From contig JANQPH010000049.1 in NCBI GenBank assembly GCA_028285405.1, positions 1 to 48,670 on the forward strand: 48,670 bases of DNA, read 5' to 3'. Made by a program: the position numbers and the translations under genes. Source of the stretch: Thermoleophilia bacterium. Its GTDB lineage: Bacteria; Actinomycetota; Thermoleophilia; Miltoncostaeales; Miltoncostaeaceae. The stretch's first letter is position 1. Each line of letters begins with the position of its first letter. Positions 1-7,431 of the stretch are shown one piece after another. The notes beneath the pieces were generated by a model. The model was not told where the DNA came from and did no database searches. It was given only the letters and a program-made list of their open reading frames with translations.

Positions 1-147
1 GCGGCTGATCGCGCGGGGTCCCGGGCGCCGTCCCCTGTTGGTGCACGGATCGGCCTGGGCTAGCCTGCCGCCCGCGGCGAGCATTCCCCCGGCGAGCGCG
101 GCGGCGCCGAGCCAGCGCAGCGAGCTCGTTGCACGTGGGGCAGCCAT
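1..147 (-). CDS. 5' end of a possible secreted protein gene (partial, doubtful)
   Basis: An ATG at 147 on the minus strand opens a frame with no stop to the window edge. It lies 68 bases downstream of the otsA stop, on the same strand. The first 35 or so residues look like a Sec signal peptide: basic N-region (MAAPRATSSLRW), an Ala/Leu/Gly-rich hydrophobic core and an AQA-type cleavage site before Asp-Pro. However, everything after about residue 24 lies in the left arm of the inverted repeat. If that arm is an assembly fold-back, the later residues are not real. No ribosome binding site is visible. No function can be assigned. Confidence 0.25.
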   Translation of the reverse strand, partial: MAAPRATSSLRWLGAAALAGGMLAAGGRLAQADPCTNRGRRPGPRAISR

Positions 148-223
148 CGCGGGCGGCAGGCTAGCCCAGGCCGATCCGTGCACCAACAGGGGACGGCGCC
201 CGGGACCCCGCGCGATCAGCCGC
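1..223. repeat. perfect 76-bp inverted repeat, 71-bp spacer
   Basis: Bases 1-76 are the exact reverse complement of bases 148-223, with a unique 71-base spacer (77-147). The match ends abruptly at 77/147. The right arm covers the last 8 bases of otsA, including its stop. The left arm starts at base 1, so the repeat may extend beyond the window. Arms this long and perfect are unlike a normal terminator. A fold-back (chimeric) junction at a contig end is the simplest reading; a genuine genomic inverted repeat is the alternative. Confidence 0.9.
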
Positions 224-1694
224 GAGCGCCGACCCGCTCGGCCGGAGCGCCTGCGCGTCGGGCGGAGATGTCGTGCAGCTGCGCCTCCAGCCACTTCGTC
301 ACGTCGTTCTCCCGGACGATCCGCCGGATCTCGTCGTTGCGCGCGATGCGCTCCTCGTGGGGCATCGTCAGCGCCGAATGGAGGGCCTCCGCCTGCGCCT
401 CGACGTCGAACGGATTCACCGTCAGGCAGAACGCCCCGAGCTCGTCGAACGCGCCGGTGTTCTCGCTCAGGATCATCACCCCGCCGCGCTCGTTGACGAG
501 CGGCGCCTCCTTGGCGACGAGGTTCATGCCGTCGAAGATCGAGTTCACCATCAGCACGTCGAAGTGCTTGTAGGCCGCGACGGCCCGGGGCAGGTTGTTC
601 TCGATGTTCAGGTCGATGGGCATCCAGTCGGTGTTGCCGTGTTTCGTGTTGATCCGGCTGGCGAGCTCCCTGATCCTGTCCAGGTACTCGACGTACTCCG
701 GGACGTCCTGGCGCGAGGGCTGCAGCAGGGCGAAGAACGTGATCTCCTCCCGGAACTCGGGGTACCGGTCGAGGAAGACGTCGAAGGCCTCAAAGCCGCG
801 CAGCGTGTTCTTCGAGAGGTCGGTGCGATCGACTCGGACGACGAGATGCGCTCGGCGGCGGCGGAGGATCGGCCCCTCGAAGCTCGATACCTCGTCCGAG
901 CGCGCCATCCGCTCGAAGGCCGCCGTGTGGATGGAGATCGGGTACGCCCGCACCCAGATGTCCCGACCTTCGTAGCGGACGGTCTGACGGCTGTAGTCGA
1001 CGGGCAGGTCGAGCAGGTCGTCGCAGCACAGCAGGAAGTTGCGGGCATACCGGGGCGTGTGGAATCCGACGATGTCGTTCGCGAGCACCCCGAGCAGAAG
1101 CGGCTCGCGCATCGACGGCGGCAGCACCCGCCACGCGTCCGGCTGCGTCCACGGGATGTGGCAGAAGAAATGCAGGAACGCGCGCGGGCGCTCGGCGCGG
1201 ATCCTCGGCGACGCGGTGTACAGGTGGTAGTCATGCACCATGACGAGTGCGTCTTCGTCGGGTCGGAGCTCGTCGATGACGGCATCCGCGAAGAGCTCGT
1301 TCGCTCGCTGGTACCCGTCCTCGAATGCGTCGAGCTCGGTCCGCGTGATGTTCGGGGCGTTCGAGAGGTCCCACAGGTAGTGCTGGATGAACCACAGCAG
1401 CGGGTTCGCGATGACGTTGTAGTAGGCGTCGTACGTCGCCTCGTCGATCGCGACGAAGCGACCGCGGGTGTCGACGCCCATCCCCTCGAGAGGAAACGCG
1501 CGCCCGGCCTTCTCCGCGTCGACGTCGCTGTTCGCCGCCGAGATCCAGAGCGCGGACGACCTCTCGACCAGCCCGAGCAGCGCGGTGACGAGGCCGCCAC
1601 CGCCGCGGGTCGCGATCTCTCGCCCCTGCCGGTCTCGACCGAAGGTCACCGGACCGCGGTTCGAGACGAGGATCAGACGCTCGGAGTCAGCCAC
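216..1694 (-). CDS. otsA: alpha,alpha-trehalose-phosphate synthase (GT20)
   Basis: Retaining glycosyltransferase of family GT20, expected to join UDP- or other NDP-glucose to glucose 6-phosphate to give trehalose 6-phosphate in the cytoplasm. About 492 residues, normal for OtsA. Family blocks are in order: N-terminal LILVSNRGPV, VHDYHLY, FFCHIPWTQPDAW, GFHTPRYARNFL, RVDRTDLSKN (in place of the usual ERLDYSKG), then DGMNLVAKE and VNPFDVEAQAEAL near the C-terminus. GTG 1694 is chosen because GAGGG lies 6 bases upstream and the protein then starts just before the first conserved strand; an in-frame start at 1808 adds a non-conserved extension. No OtsB phosphatase is in the window. A glucosylglycerol-phosphate synthase is an alternative. 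Confidence 0.9.
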   Translation of the reverse strand: MADSERLILVSNRGPVTFGRDRQGREIATRGGGGLVTALLGLVERSSALWISAANSDVDAEKAGRAFPLEGMGVDTRGRFVAIDEATYDAYYNVIANPLLWFIQHYLWDLSNAPNITRTELDAFEDGYQRANELFADAVIDELRPDEDALVMVHDYHLYTASPRIRAERPRAFLHFFCHIPWTQPDAWRVLPPSMREPLLLGVLANDIVGFHTPRYARNFLLCCDDLLDLPVDYSRQTVRYEGRDIWVRAYPISIHTAAFERMARSDEVSSFEGPILRRRRAHLVVRVDRTDLSKNTLRGFEAFDVFLDRYPEFREEITFFALLQPSRQDVPEYVEYLDRIRELASRINTKHGNTDWMPIDLNIENNLPRAVAAYKHFDVLMVNSIFDGMNLVAKEAPLVNERGGVMILSENTGAFDELGAFCLTVNPFDVEAQAEALHSALTMPHEERIARNDEIRRIVRENDVTKWLEAQLHDISARRAGAPAERVGARG

Positions 1695-1750
1695 GGTCGC
1701 CCTCTGACACGCCTGACGGACCTCCCGGATCCCCGATTTGCGGCCTGGAC

Positions 1751-1760
1751 ACTCTATCCT
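1751..1760. promoter_or_regulatory. interlocked divergent -10 elements (otsA / envelope operon)
   Basis: The sequence ACTCTATCCT reads TATCCT on the plus strand (1755-1760) and TAGAGT on the minus strand (1751-1756), sharing the central TA. Each would start a transcript with a leader of about 50 bases: toward GTG 1817 on plus and GTG 1694 on minus. Predicted only from the TAnnnT pattern; no convincing -35 box was found. Confidence 0.4.
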
Positions 1761-1816
1761 CCGCCGCTCGGCGCGCTCTCGCCGGTATTCGCCGGCCGCG
1801 CCGACCACGAGAACCG

Positions 1817-3517
1817 GTGCTGAACCTACGCCTCTACCGGATGGCTTGGCTCGTGGCGGGAGTCGCCGTCGTGGTCGCCCTCCTCACGCTCCAGCCGGTG
1901 GATCCGGCCGAGGAGCCACGCAACCCCGTGGTCTTCGACGGCGAGGCCGCCCTCGAGCTGAACGACCGCCTCGTCGCGGCCGCGCCGGAGCGCGCCCCGG
2001 GAACCGAGGGTGGCCGGCGCGGCGCCGAGTGGGTCCGCCAGGAGCTCTCCCGGGTTCCAGGAGCACGGAACCGGGTTCAGGTGCAGGACTTCTCGGCGCG
2101 CTCCGACGACCGGCTCGTGGAGATGCAGAACATCTACCTGGCGAATCCGGGATCCGGTGGCGCCGACGGCGGGATCCTGATCGTGGCTCCGCGCGACACC
2201 CCCAGGGGCGTCGTCGCGGGGAGCTCCTCGAGCGCGCTGCTCGTCCGTCAGGCACGCCTCTGGGCGACATCGGCCCACCGGCGGCCGCTGCTCTTTGTCT
2301 CGACGGACGGGTCGACCGTCGGCAACGCGGGCATCCGGTGGTTCCTGTCCCGCTTCTCGGACTTCACGATCTCGGCCGCGGTCGTCCTCGACGCGCCGGG
2401 CGAGCTGGTCGGCGACGATCTGCACATCTGGGCGAGCGGGCGCTCGTCCGATGCGGCGCTCAGCCTCGCCTCGTGGGCCGAGGACTCGATCGAGCGGTCG
2501 GGTGAGTCCGCGGTCGCGTATCCGGGCCTCTGGACGCAGCTCGCGACGAGGGCGATCCCGCAGACGTTCGGAGACCAGGGCCCGATGGTCACGGCGGGAA
2601 TCCCGGCCGTGACGATCTCGGGACGACCCGACTCGCCGCCGAAGGCGGGTGTCGCGGTCGATGGCGAGGTCCTCGAGAACGCCGGGGTGGCGGTCGCGGA
2701 TCTGATCGCCAGCCTGGACGAGACGCGAGATCCGCCCGCGCCCGCCGCCGAGGTCGAGGTCGGCGGCCAGATCCTCGGCCCGACGCTGGCCCGAGCGATC
2801 CTCCTGATCCTCGCGCTGCCGGTCCTCGTCGCGGGTGCCGACGTGCTGTCCCGGATGCGGCGTGCCGGGGTCCCGCGCGGACCCGGTCTTCGCGGCCTGG
2901 GTCATCGTGCGCTCCCGTTCGTCGCGCTCGCGGCGGTCGCGTACGGATGGGCGCTGGTCGGGATGTTCCCGCCGAGCGCCGCCGGTGCGCCACCCCTTCC
3001 CGACGACATGCCGTTCGGCGCGACGAGCGGGCTGGGTGTGGCGTTGGCGATCGGCGCCGCGGTCGGCGTGGTGGCGATCAGCCGCTCGCGGGTGCAGACC
3101 GCTCCCGCGTCCGAGGCCGGCGTCGCGGCGGTTGCCCTGTCCCTCCTCCTGCTCGTGGCATGGGTGATCGAGCCGTTCTCGCTGATCCTGATGCTCCCGG
3201 CCGCACACGCCGCGTTGCTCGCGACCGCGGTGACACGGCGGTGGCAGGTCGCCGCGCTCGCGCTCCTGGCGATCGTGACGCCACTCGCCGCGGTCGCCGT
3301 GATCGCCGAGCGCCTCGACCGGAATCCAGCGTTTGCGGCCTGGTATCTGGTGGCGAGCACCGCGGACGGGTCCCGCGGGGCCGTCGGGCCGCTGATCGCG
3401 ATTGGCGCCCTCGGGTGTATCGCTGCCCTGTCCGGGCTTGCAATCCTGAGGGCGCGCAAGTCCCTTCCCTCCAGAGCACCCGACTCCCGCGCTCGCCGGC
3501 GGGCGGAGCAGGCATGA
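1817..3517 (+). CDS. membrane-anchored M28 peptidase-like protein, metal site lost
   Basis: About 566 residues. One N-terminal membrane segment (residues about 9-25), an extracytoplasmic M28 aminopeptidase-like fold (about 40-300), then roughly seven hydrophobic segments to the C-terminus. The M28 zinc site looks destroyed. The His-x-Asp block reads APRDTP, the GANDxxSG block reads GSSSSALL, and the catalytic Glu-Glu pair in the strand LLFVSTDG is replaced by Ser-Thr; only the Asp in VVLDAPGE is kept. A binding or scaffold role is therefore more likely than proteolysis (inference). It heads the glycosyltransferase run and overlaps the next start by ATGA. Start is GTG 1817; ATG 1841 is an alternative that keeps the membrane segment. 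Confidence 0.7.
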   Translation: MLNLRLYRMAWLVAGVAVVVALLTLQPVDPAEEPRNPVVFDGEAALELNDRLVAAAPERAPGTEGGRRGAEWVRQELSRVPGARNRVQVQDFSARSDDRLVEMQNIYLANPGSGGADGGILIVAPRDTPRGVVAGSSSSALLVRQARLWATSAHRRPLLFVSTDGSTVGNAGIRWFLSRFSDFTISAAVVLDAPGELVGDDLHIWASGRSSDAALSLASWAEDSIERSGESAVAYPGLWTQLATRAIPQTFGDQGPMVTAGIPAVTISGRPDSPPKAGVAVDGEVLENAGVAVADLIASLDETRDPPAPAAEVEVGGQILGPTLARAILLILALPVLVAGADVLSRMRRAGVPRGPGLRGLGHRALPFVALAAVAYGWALVGMFPPSAAGAPPLPDDMPFGATSGLGVALAIGAAVGVVAISRSRVQTAPASEAGVAAVALSLLLLVAWVIEPFSLILMLPAAHAALLATAVTRRWQVAALALLAIVTPLAAVAVIAERLDRNPAFAAWYLVASTADGSRGAVGPLIAIGALGCIAALSGLAILRARKSLPSRAPDSRARRRAEQA

Positions 3518-4533
3518 GCACACCACCCGAAGAGGCGCTCGCGGTCCCCCCGGTCGAGCCGGTCGCCGCCCCGCGCGAGGTGCGGCCGGTGCCGCCATCG
3601 CGGGTGTCGGTGGTCATCCCCGTCTACAACGAGCGGGACTCCGTCGAGCCCCTCACGCGAGAGCTCCTCCCCGTCCTGCGGGGAATGGGACACGACTTCG
3701 AGGTGATCTTCGTCGACGACGGCTCGGTCGACGGGACCGCCGACGAGCTCGCTCGGGTGGTGGCGAGGGAGCCCGAGGTGATGGCGGTGCGGCTGCGACG
3801 GAACTTCGGGAAGGCCGAGGCGCTGATGGCCGGGTTCCGAACCGCCCAGGGGGACATCGTCGTCACGATCGACGGCGACCTGCAGGACGACCCCGCGGAA
3901 ATCCCGAGCCTGATCGCCGGCCTCGAGGACGGTGCGGACCTCGTGAGCGGCTGGAAGCGCACGAGGCGGGACTCGTTCGGCAAGCGCGCGGCGTCGAAGG
4001 TCTTCAACGGCGTGACCAGGCGCCTCTCGGGGGTCCCGCTCCACGACCTGAACTGCGGGCTCAAGGCCTATCGCGCGGAGGTCGTGCGCTCGCTCGAGCT
4101 CACCGGCGATCTCTATCGCTACATCCCGGTGCTCGCCGCCGCCGAGGGCTTTCGGGTCACCGAGCTGCCGGTCAACCACCGGCCTCGGGCCCACGGACAC
4201 AGCAAGTACGGCTTCGAGCGGTACCTGCGCGGCTTCCTCGATCTGCTGACGATCAGCTTCATTGGCCGCTACCGGCACCGGCCGATGCACCTCTTCGGGG
4301 GTCTCGGGGTCCTGTCGTCGTTCATCGGCGTCGTGATCTGCGCCTACCTGGCCGTCCTCTGGATCCTGGGTGAGGGGATCGGGAACCGGCCGCTGCTGCT
4401 GCTGGGCGTCCTGCTGATCGTCGTTGGCGTCCAGTTCCTCACGATCGGCTTGGTCAGCGAGATGATCCAGCGGTACCACGTCAGGCCGAAAGCCGATGAG
4501 TCGGAGGCCCGGGTCGAGCGCACCCTCCGCTAG
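3514..4533 (+). CDS. GT2 glycosyltransferase, polyprenyl-phosphate mannosyl/glucosyltransferase type
   Basis: 339 residues, similar in plan to DPM1/GtrB enzymes, which transfer a hexose from a nucleotide sugar to polyprenyl phosphate at the inner membrane face. A Pro-rich leader of about 30 residues precedes the GT-A domain: VSVVIPVYNE, IFVDDGSVDGT, FGKAEALMAGF and the metal-binding DGDLQDDP. Two membrane helices (about residues 260-320) close the protein, as in GtrB-like members. The start ATG overlaps the previous stop (ATGA). The product would supply lipid-linked sugar to the multi-membrane-span transferases encoded at 7428-11888, which are of types that use polyprenyl-linked donors (inference). 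The exact sugar cannot be read from sequence. Confidence 0.88.
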   Translation: MSTPPEEALAVPPVEPVAAPREVRPVPPSRVSVVIPVYNERDSVEPLTRELLPVLRGMGHDFEVIFVDDGSVDGTADELARVVAREPEVMAVRLRRNFGKAEALMAGFRTAQGDIVVTIDGDLQDDPAEIPSLIAGLEDGADLVSGWKRTRRDSFGKRAASKVFNGVTRRLSGVPLHDLNCGLKAYRAEVVRSLELTGDLYRYIPVLAAAEGFRVTELPVNHRPRAHGHSKYGFERYLRGFLDLLTISFIGRYRHRPMHLFGGLGVLSSFIGVVICAYLAVLWILGEGIGNRPLLLLGVLLIVVGVQFLTIGLVSEMIQRYHVRPKADESEARVERTLR

Positions 4534-5665
4534 CGCACCCCGCCCCGTGCGCCTGCTGTGGCTCGGCTCGTACGAGTCCGACTACCCACGCAACCGGGTG
4601 CTGATCACGGGCCTCCAGGAGCTCGGGGTCGAGGTGGTGGAGTGCCACACCCCGCTCTGGGAGCAGCAGCGCCACAAGGCGGGCTCCTTCCTGCGCCCGA
4701 AGCGGCTGGCGGCGACCGGTCGATCGCTCGTCTCGTCGTGGCTGCGGCTGTCTCGCGAGCAGGCCCGCCTGGGACCGTTCGATGCGATCGTGCTCGGCTA
4801 TCCGTCACAGCCCGACGCGATCCTCGGCTGGGTCGTCGCCCGCCGGCGCCGCGTGCCGCTCGTGACCGACGCGATGATCGCGATGTCGGACGCGTTCTCG
4901 AGCCGGGGCGTGGGTGGCCCGAGTGCACGGCTGCTCGGCCTCGCCGATCGGATCGCCCTCTCCGGCGCGCGCGCCGTGATCGCCGACTCGGATGCCAACC
5001 GCCGCTATCTGGATGAGCGGTTCGGGCTGTCCGACGGGCGGGTCGTGGTGGTGCCGGTCGGTGCGGACGCCGAGGTGTTCCGCCATGCGCCGGTGGACTC
5101 CCAGATGGGACACGCGCTGTTCGTGGGCAAGCTCGCTCCGCTCCACGGACTCGATGTCGTCGTCGCCGCGGCGCGGATGGCCGGCGTGCCGCCCGTGCGC
5201 ATCATCGGCAGCGGCCAGCTCGACGGATGGCTCGCGCAGGAGCTGGAGCGGGATCCGCCGCCGGGGCTCTCGCACGTGCCGTGGGTGCCGTTCGAGCGGC
5301 TCGGCGAGGAGATCCGCGCCGCGTCGATCTGCCTCGGCGTCTTCTCGGCCTCGGAGCGCGTCGGTCGGGTGATCCCCAACAAGGTGTGGCAGGCGATGGC
5401 CGTGGGGCGCCCGATCGTCACCGCCGACGGCCCCGCGGCGCGCGAGGTGCTTCGCGACGGCCGGGACGCCCTGCTCGTGACCCCGGGGAGCGCCGACGCG
5501 CTGGCGAGCGCGCTCGCCCGCCTCGCCGAGGATCCCGAGCTGCGCGCACGCCTTGCGACCTCGGCCCGGCGCCGCTTCATGGCGCTCGGAGCGCCCGATC
5601 GGGTGGCGGCGCGCTTTCTGGCGGGGATTCGTCCGGCTGTCGGGTATCCGACCGAGGCACGCTGA
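4496..5665 (+). CDS. GT4-type glycosyltransferase
   Basis: 389 residues with a GT-B fold pattern: N-terminal strand VRLLWLGSYESDYPRNR, and a C-terminal nucleotide-sugar half with ALFVGKLAPLHGLD, RIIGSGQLDGWL, and the block GRVIPNKVWQAMAVGRPIV followed by AREVLRDGRDALLV. This corresponds to the E-x7-E region of GT4, although the first Glu is not obvious. Cytoplasmic and probably membrane-peripheral. The ATG at 4496 lies 38 bases inside the preceding gene, so the pair is probably translationally coupled; a GTG near 4548, just before the first strand, is a possible shorter start. Substrate unknown. It is the last gene before the internal promoter at 5713. Confidence 0.82.
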   Translation: MSRRPGSSAPSASAPRPVRLLWLGSYESDYPRNRVLITGLQELGVEVVECHTPLWEQQRHKAGSFLRPKRLAATGRSLVSSWLRLSREQARLGPFDAIVLGYPSQPDAILGWVVARRRRVPLVTDAMIAMSDAFSSRGVGGPSARLLGLADRIALSGARAVIADSDANRRYLDERFGLSDGRVVVVPVGADAEVFRHAPVDSQMGHALFVGKLAPLHGLDVVVAAARMAGVPPVRIIGSGQLDGWLAQELERDPPPGLSHVPWVPFERLGEEIRAASICLGVFSASERVGRVIPNKVWQAMAVGRPIVTADGPAAREVLRDGRDALLVTPGSADALASALARLAEDPELRARLATSARRRFMALGAPDRVAARFLAGIRPAVGYPTEAR

Positions 5666-5712
5666 GTGGGCTCGTCTCGGCCTGCGAAGGCGCCGCCGCA
5701 CGAAATGGGGAC

Positions 5713-5718
5713 TATCGT
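5713..5718 (+). promoter_or_regulatory. -10 box of a leaderless transcript
   Basis: TATCGT lies exactly 7 bases before ATG 5726. This spacing recurs at other genes in the window and places the transcription start on or next to the start codon. It decides the methyltransferase start and splits the envelope block into two transcription units. Confidence 0.5.
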
Positions 5719-5725
5719 GTCTGCG

Positions 5726-6508
5726 ATGCGGGTGTCCGGGGAGCTCCCGGAACACGACTGGGGCAGCGCCCCGCTCATGTTCGGGCCGCGCCATGACTAT
5801 CGCGAGTCGCTGATGCTGCGACTCCTGCTGCCGGCCATGCCCGGTCCCAGAGTCCTGAACGCGGGGGCGGGAGCGGGGAGCATGACCCTGCGCCTCGCCG
5901 CGCTCGGCCTGCGCACCACGTCACTCGACGAGAGCCCCGAGCTGTGCGCGCACCTGCAGCACGAGCTGAGCGAGCGCCCCGTCCAGGGGCGTCACATCGT
6001 CCGGGTGGGTGATGTCTCTCGCCTCGGCTTGAGCGACGCGTCCTTCGACGCGGTGGTCTGCGGCGAGGTGCTCGAGCACGTCGACGACGACCGCGGCGCG
6101 CTGGTCGAGATCGCCCGCGTGCTTCGGCCGAGCGGCGTGCTCGTCATGAGCGTCCCCCTCGACCCGTTCCGCTACGACTGGACCGACTTCTGGGCCGGCC
6201 ACCGGCGCCGCTACACGGAGGCCGGTCTGACCCGCCGGCTCACCGATGCCGGCTTCGAGGTCGCCGACATCCGCACGTGGGGATTCCCGCTGTCGCGGGC
6301 GTTTCACGCGATGGTGTTCAGGCCGACGCTGAAGCGGCGCCTGAAGGCGGGCGCCACGTCGCGCCCCGATCTCGGCGGTCCGCCCAGGCTGGCGTCCCGG
6401 GCCGCGCGATGGATCCTCGAGCTCGACAGCGTCGCGGGTGGCCGCGGTCCTGGCGTCGGGCTGATCGCGCTCGCCCGAAAGCCCTCGTCCAGCGGACCCT
6501 CGGGGTGA
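5726..6508 (+). CDS. class I SAM-dependent methyltransferase
   Basis: 260 residues, Methyltransf_11 type. Motif I is VLNAGAGAGSMTLRLA (Asn replaces the usual Asp or Glu), the post-I acidic residue is in TTSLDESPELC, motif II is DAVVCGEVLEHVDDD, and motif III lies around LRPSGVLVMSVPLD. Such proteins often methylate sugars, lipids or quinones; the place between glycosyltransferases suggests a glycan or lipid carrier (inference). ATG 5726 is chosen because of the TATCGT box 7 bases upstream; GTG 5666 and ATG 5705 are upstream in-frame alternatives. The stop overlaps the next GTG (GTGA). Confidence 0.82.
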   Translation: MRVSGELPEHDWGSAPLMFGPRHDYRESLMLRLLLPAMPGPRVLNAGAGAGSMTLRLAALGLRTTSLDESPELCAHLQHELSERPVQGRHIVRVGDVSRLGLSDASFDAVVCGEVLEHVDDDRGALVEIARVLRPSGVLVMSVPLDPFRYDWTDFWAGHRRRYTEAGLTRRLTDAGFEVADIRTWGFPLSRAFHAMVFRPTLKRRLKAGATSRPDLGGPPRLASRAARWILELDSVAGGRGPGVGLIALARKPSSSGPSG

Positions 6509-7431
6509 GAGCCGCGAGCACCGCGTCGGCGCCGCGATCCGATCGTCGCCGACTGGCCGGGCTCCTCGCGGGACTCCTGATCTTCGGCTTCCTGGCGTGG
6601 AGTCTCGTCAGCGGCTGGCGCCGGGTCGCCGACTACGACTGGCAGCTCGACATCCCCCTCCTCGTTGCCGGGATCGCCGTGCTGCTGGTCTTCTACGCCG
6701 CCAGTGGGATCGGGTTCGTCGCCGTCCTCGAGGCGCTCGGTCCGTCGCCACCGCGACGGGCGACGATGTCGATCTGGGCCAAGTCGCTGCTCGGGCGATA
6801 CGTGCCCGGGAACATCCTCATGGTCGTCGGTCGGGTGGTCCTGCTGTTCGAGCGCGGCGTCGCGCGCCGGGTCGCGCTGGCCGCGACCGTCTACGAGCAG
6901 GCGCTCGCGCTGGGCGTCGCCGCGGCGCTCGGCGTCGTGCTGCTCGCCGTCTCGGGGTCGAGCGCGCTCGGGCCGGCGGCGTGGGCGCTCGCGGTCGTCC
7001 CCGTCGGGCTCGTGTTCCTCCACCCGAAGCTGTTCGGCCCGATCTCGGCCTGGTTGCTGAGGCTGTTCAAGCGCGAGCCGCTGCCGCAGCTGCTTCGGGG
7101 GCGGGTGGTCGCGTATCTGGCCGCGTGGTACGCGCTCACGGCGCTCGTTCTCGGGGTCGGGATCTGGCTGCTCGTCATCTCCGCCGCGGGAGGCGACGAC
7201 CTCGACGTCTGGCTCGTCAGCGCCGGCTTTCTCCTGTCCTTCGTCGTCTCGATGCTGGCGTTCGTGTTTCCGTCCGGCATCGGGGTGCGTGAGGGCGCAT
7301 TCGCGCTGGCGCTCGCCACGGCGCTGCCCGGGGCGGTCGCGATCACGCTCGCGGTCGGCGTGCGGCTGGTCCTCACCCTCGTCGAGCTCGCGTACGTGGG
7401 CGCGGCGGTTCTCGCGGGGCGGCGGGCATGA
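6505..7431 (+). CDS. UPF0104 / LPG-synthase-TM-like integral membrane protein
   Basis: 308 residues with about eight hydrophobic segments. The signature FPSGIGVREGAF near residue 256 matches the P-x-G-x-G-x-R/E-x-A region of the lysylphosphatidylglycerol synthase transmembrane family (PF03706), as does the earlier RYVPGN. Members act as membrane domains of MprF-like flippases or as stand-alone proteins in glycolipid loci. Here there is no soluble transferase domain, so a lipid or lipid-linked sugar flippase role is plausible but inferred. GTG 6505 overlaps the upstream stop by 4 bases and the downstream ATG 7428 overlaps its own stop, so it is translated within the operon. Confidence 0.78.
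   Translation: MRAASTASAPRSDRRRLAGLLAGLLIFGFLAWSLVSGWRRVADYDWQLDIPLLVAGIAVLLVFYAASGIGFVAVLEALGPSPPRRATMSIWAKSLLGRYVPGNILMVVGRVVLLFERGVARRVALAATVYEQALALGVAAALGVVLLAVSGSSALGPAAWALAVVPVGLVFLHPKLFGPISAWLLRLFKREPLPQLLRGRVVAYLAAWYALTALVLGVGIWLLVISAAGGDDLDVWLVSAGFLLSFVVSMLAFVFPSGIGVREGAFALALATALPGAVAITLAVGVRLVLTLVELAYVGAAVLAGRRA

Noticed and set aside
273-1823. Long open frame of 516 codons on the plus strand opposite otsA
   Set aside because: Composition is Arg/Val/Asp-rich without any family motif; it mirrors the high-GC third-position bias of the real minus-strand otsA gene.
1817-3517. Active M28 aminopeptidase
   Set aside because: The His-x-Asp, bridging Asp and Glu-Glu metal and catalytic residues are replaced.
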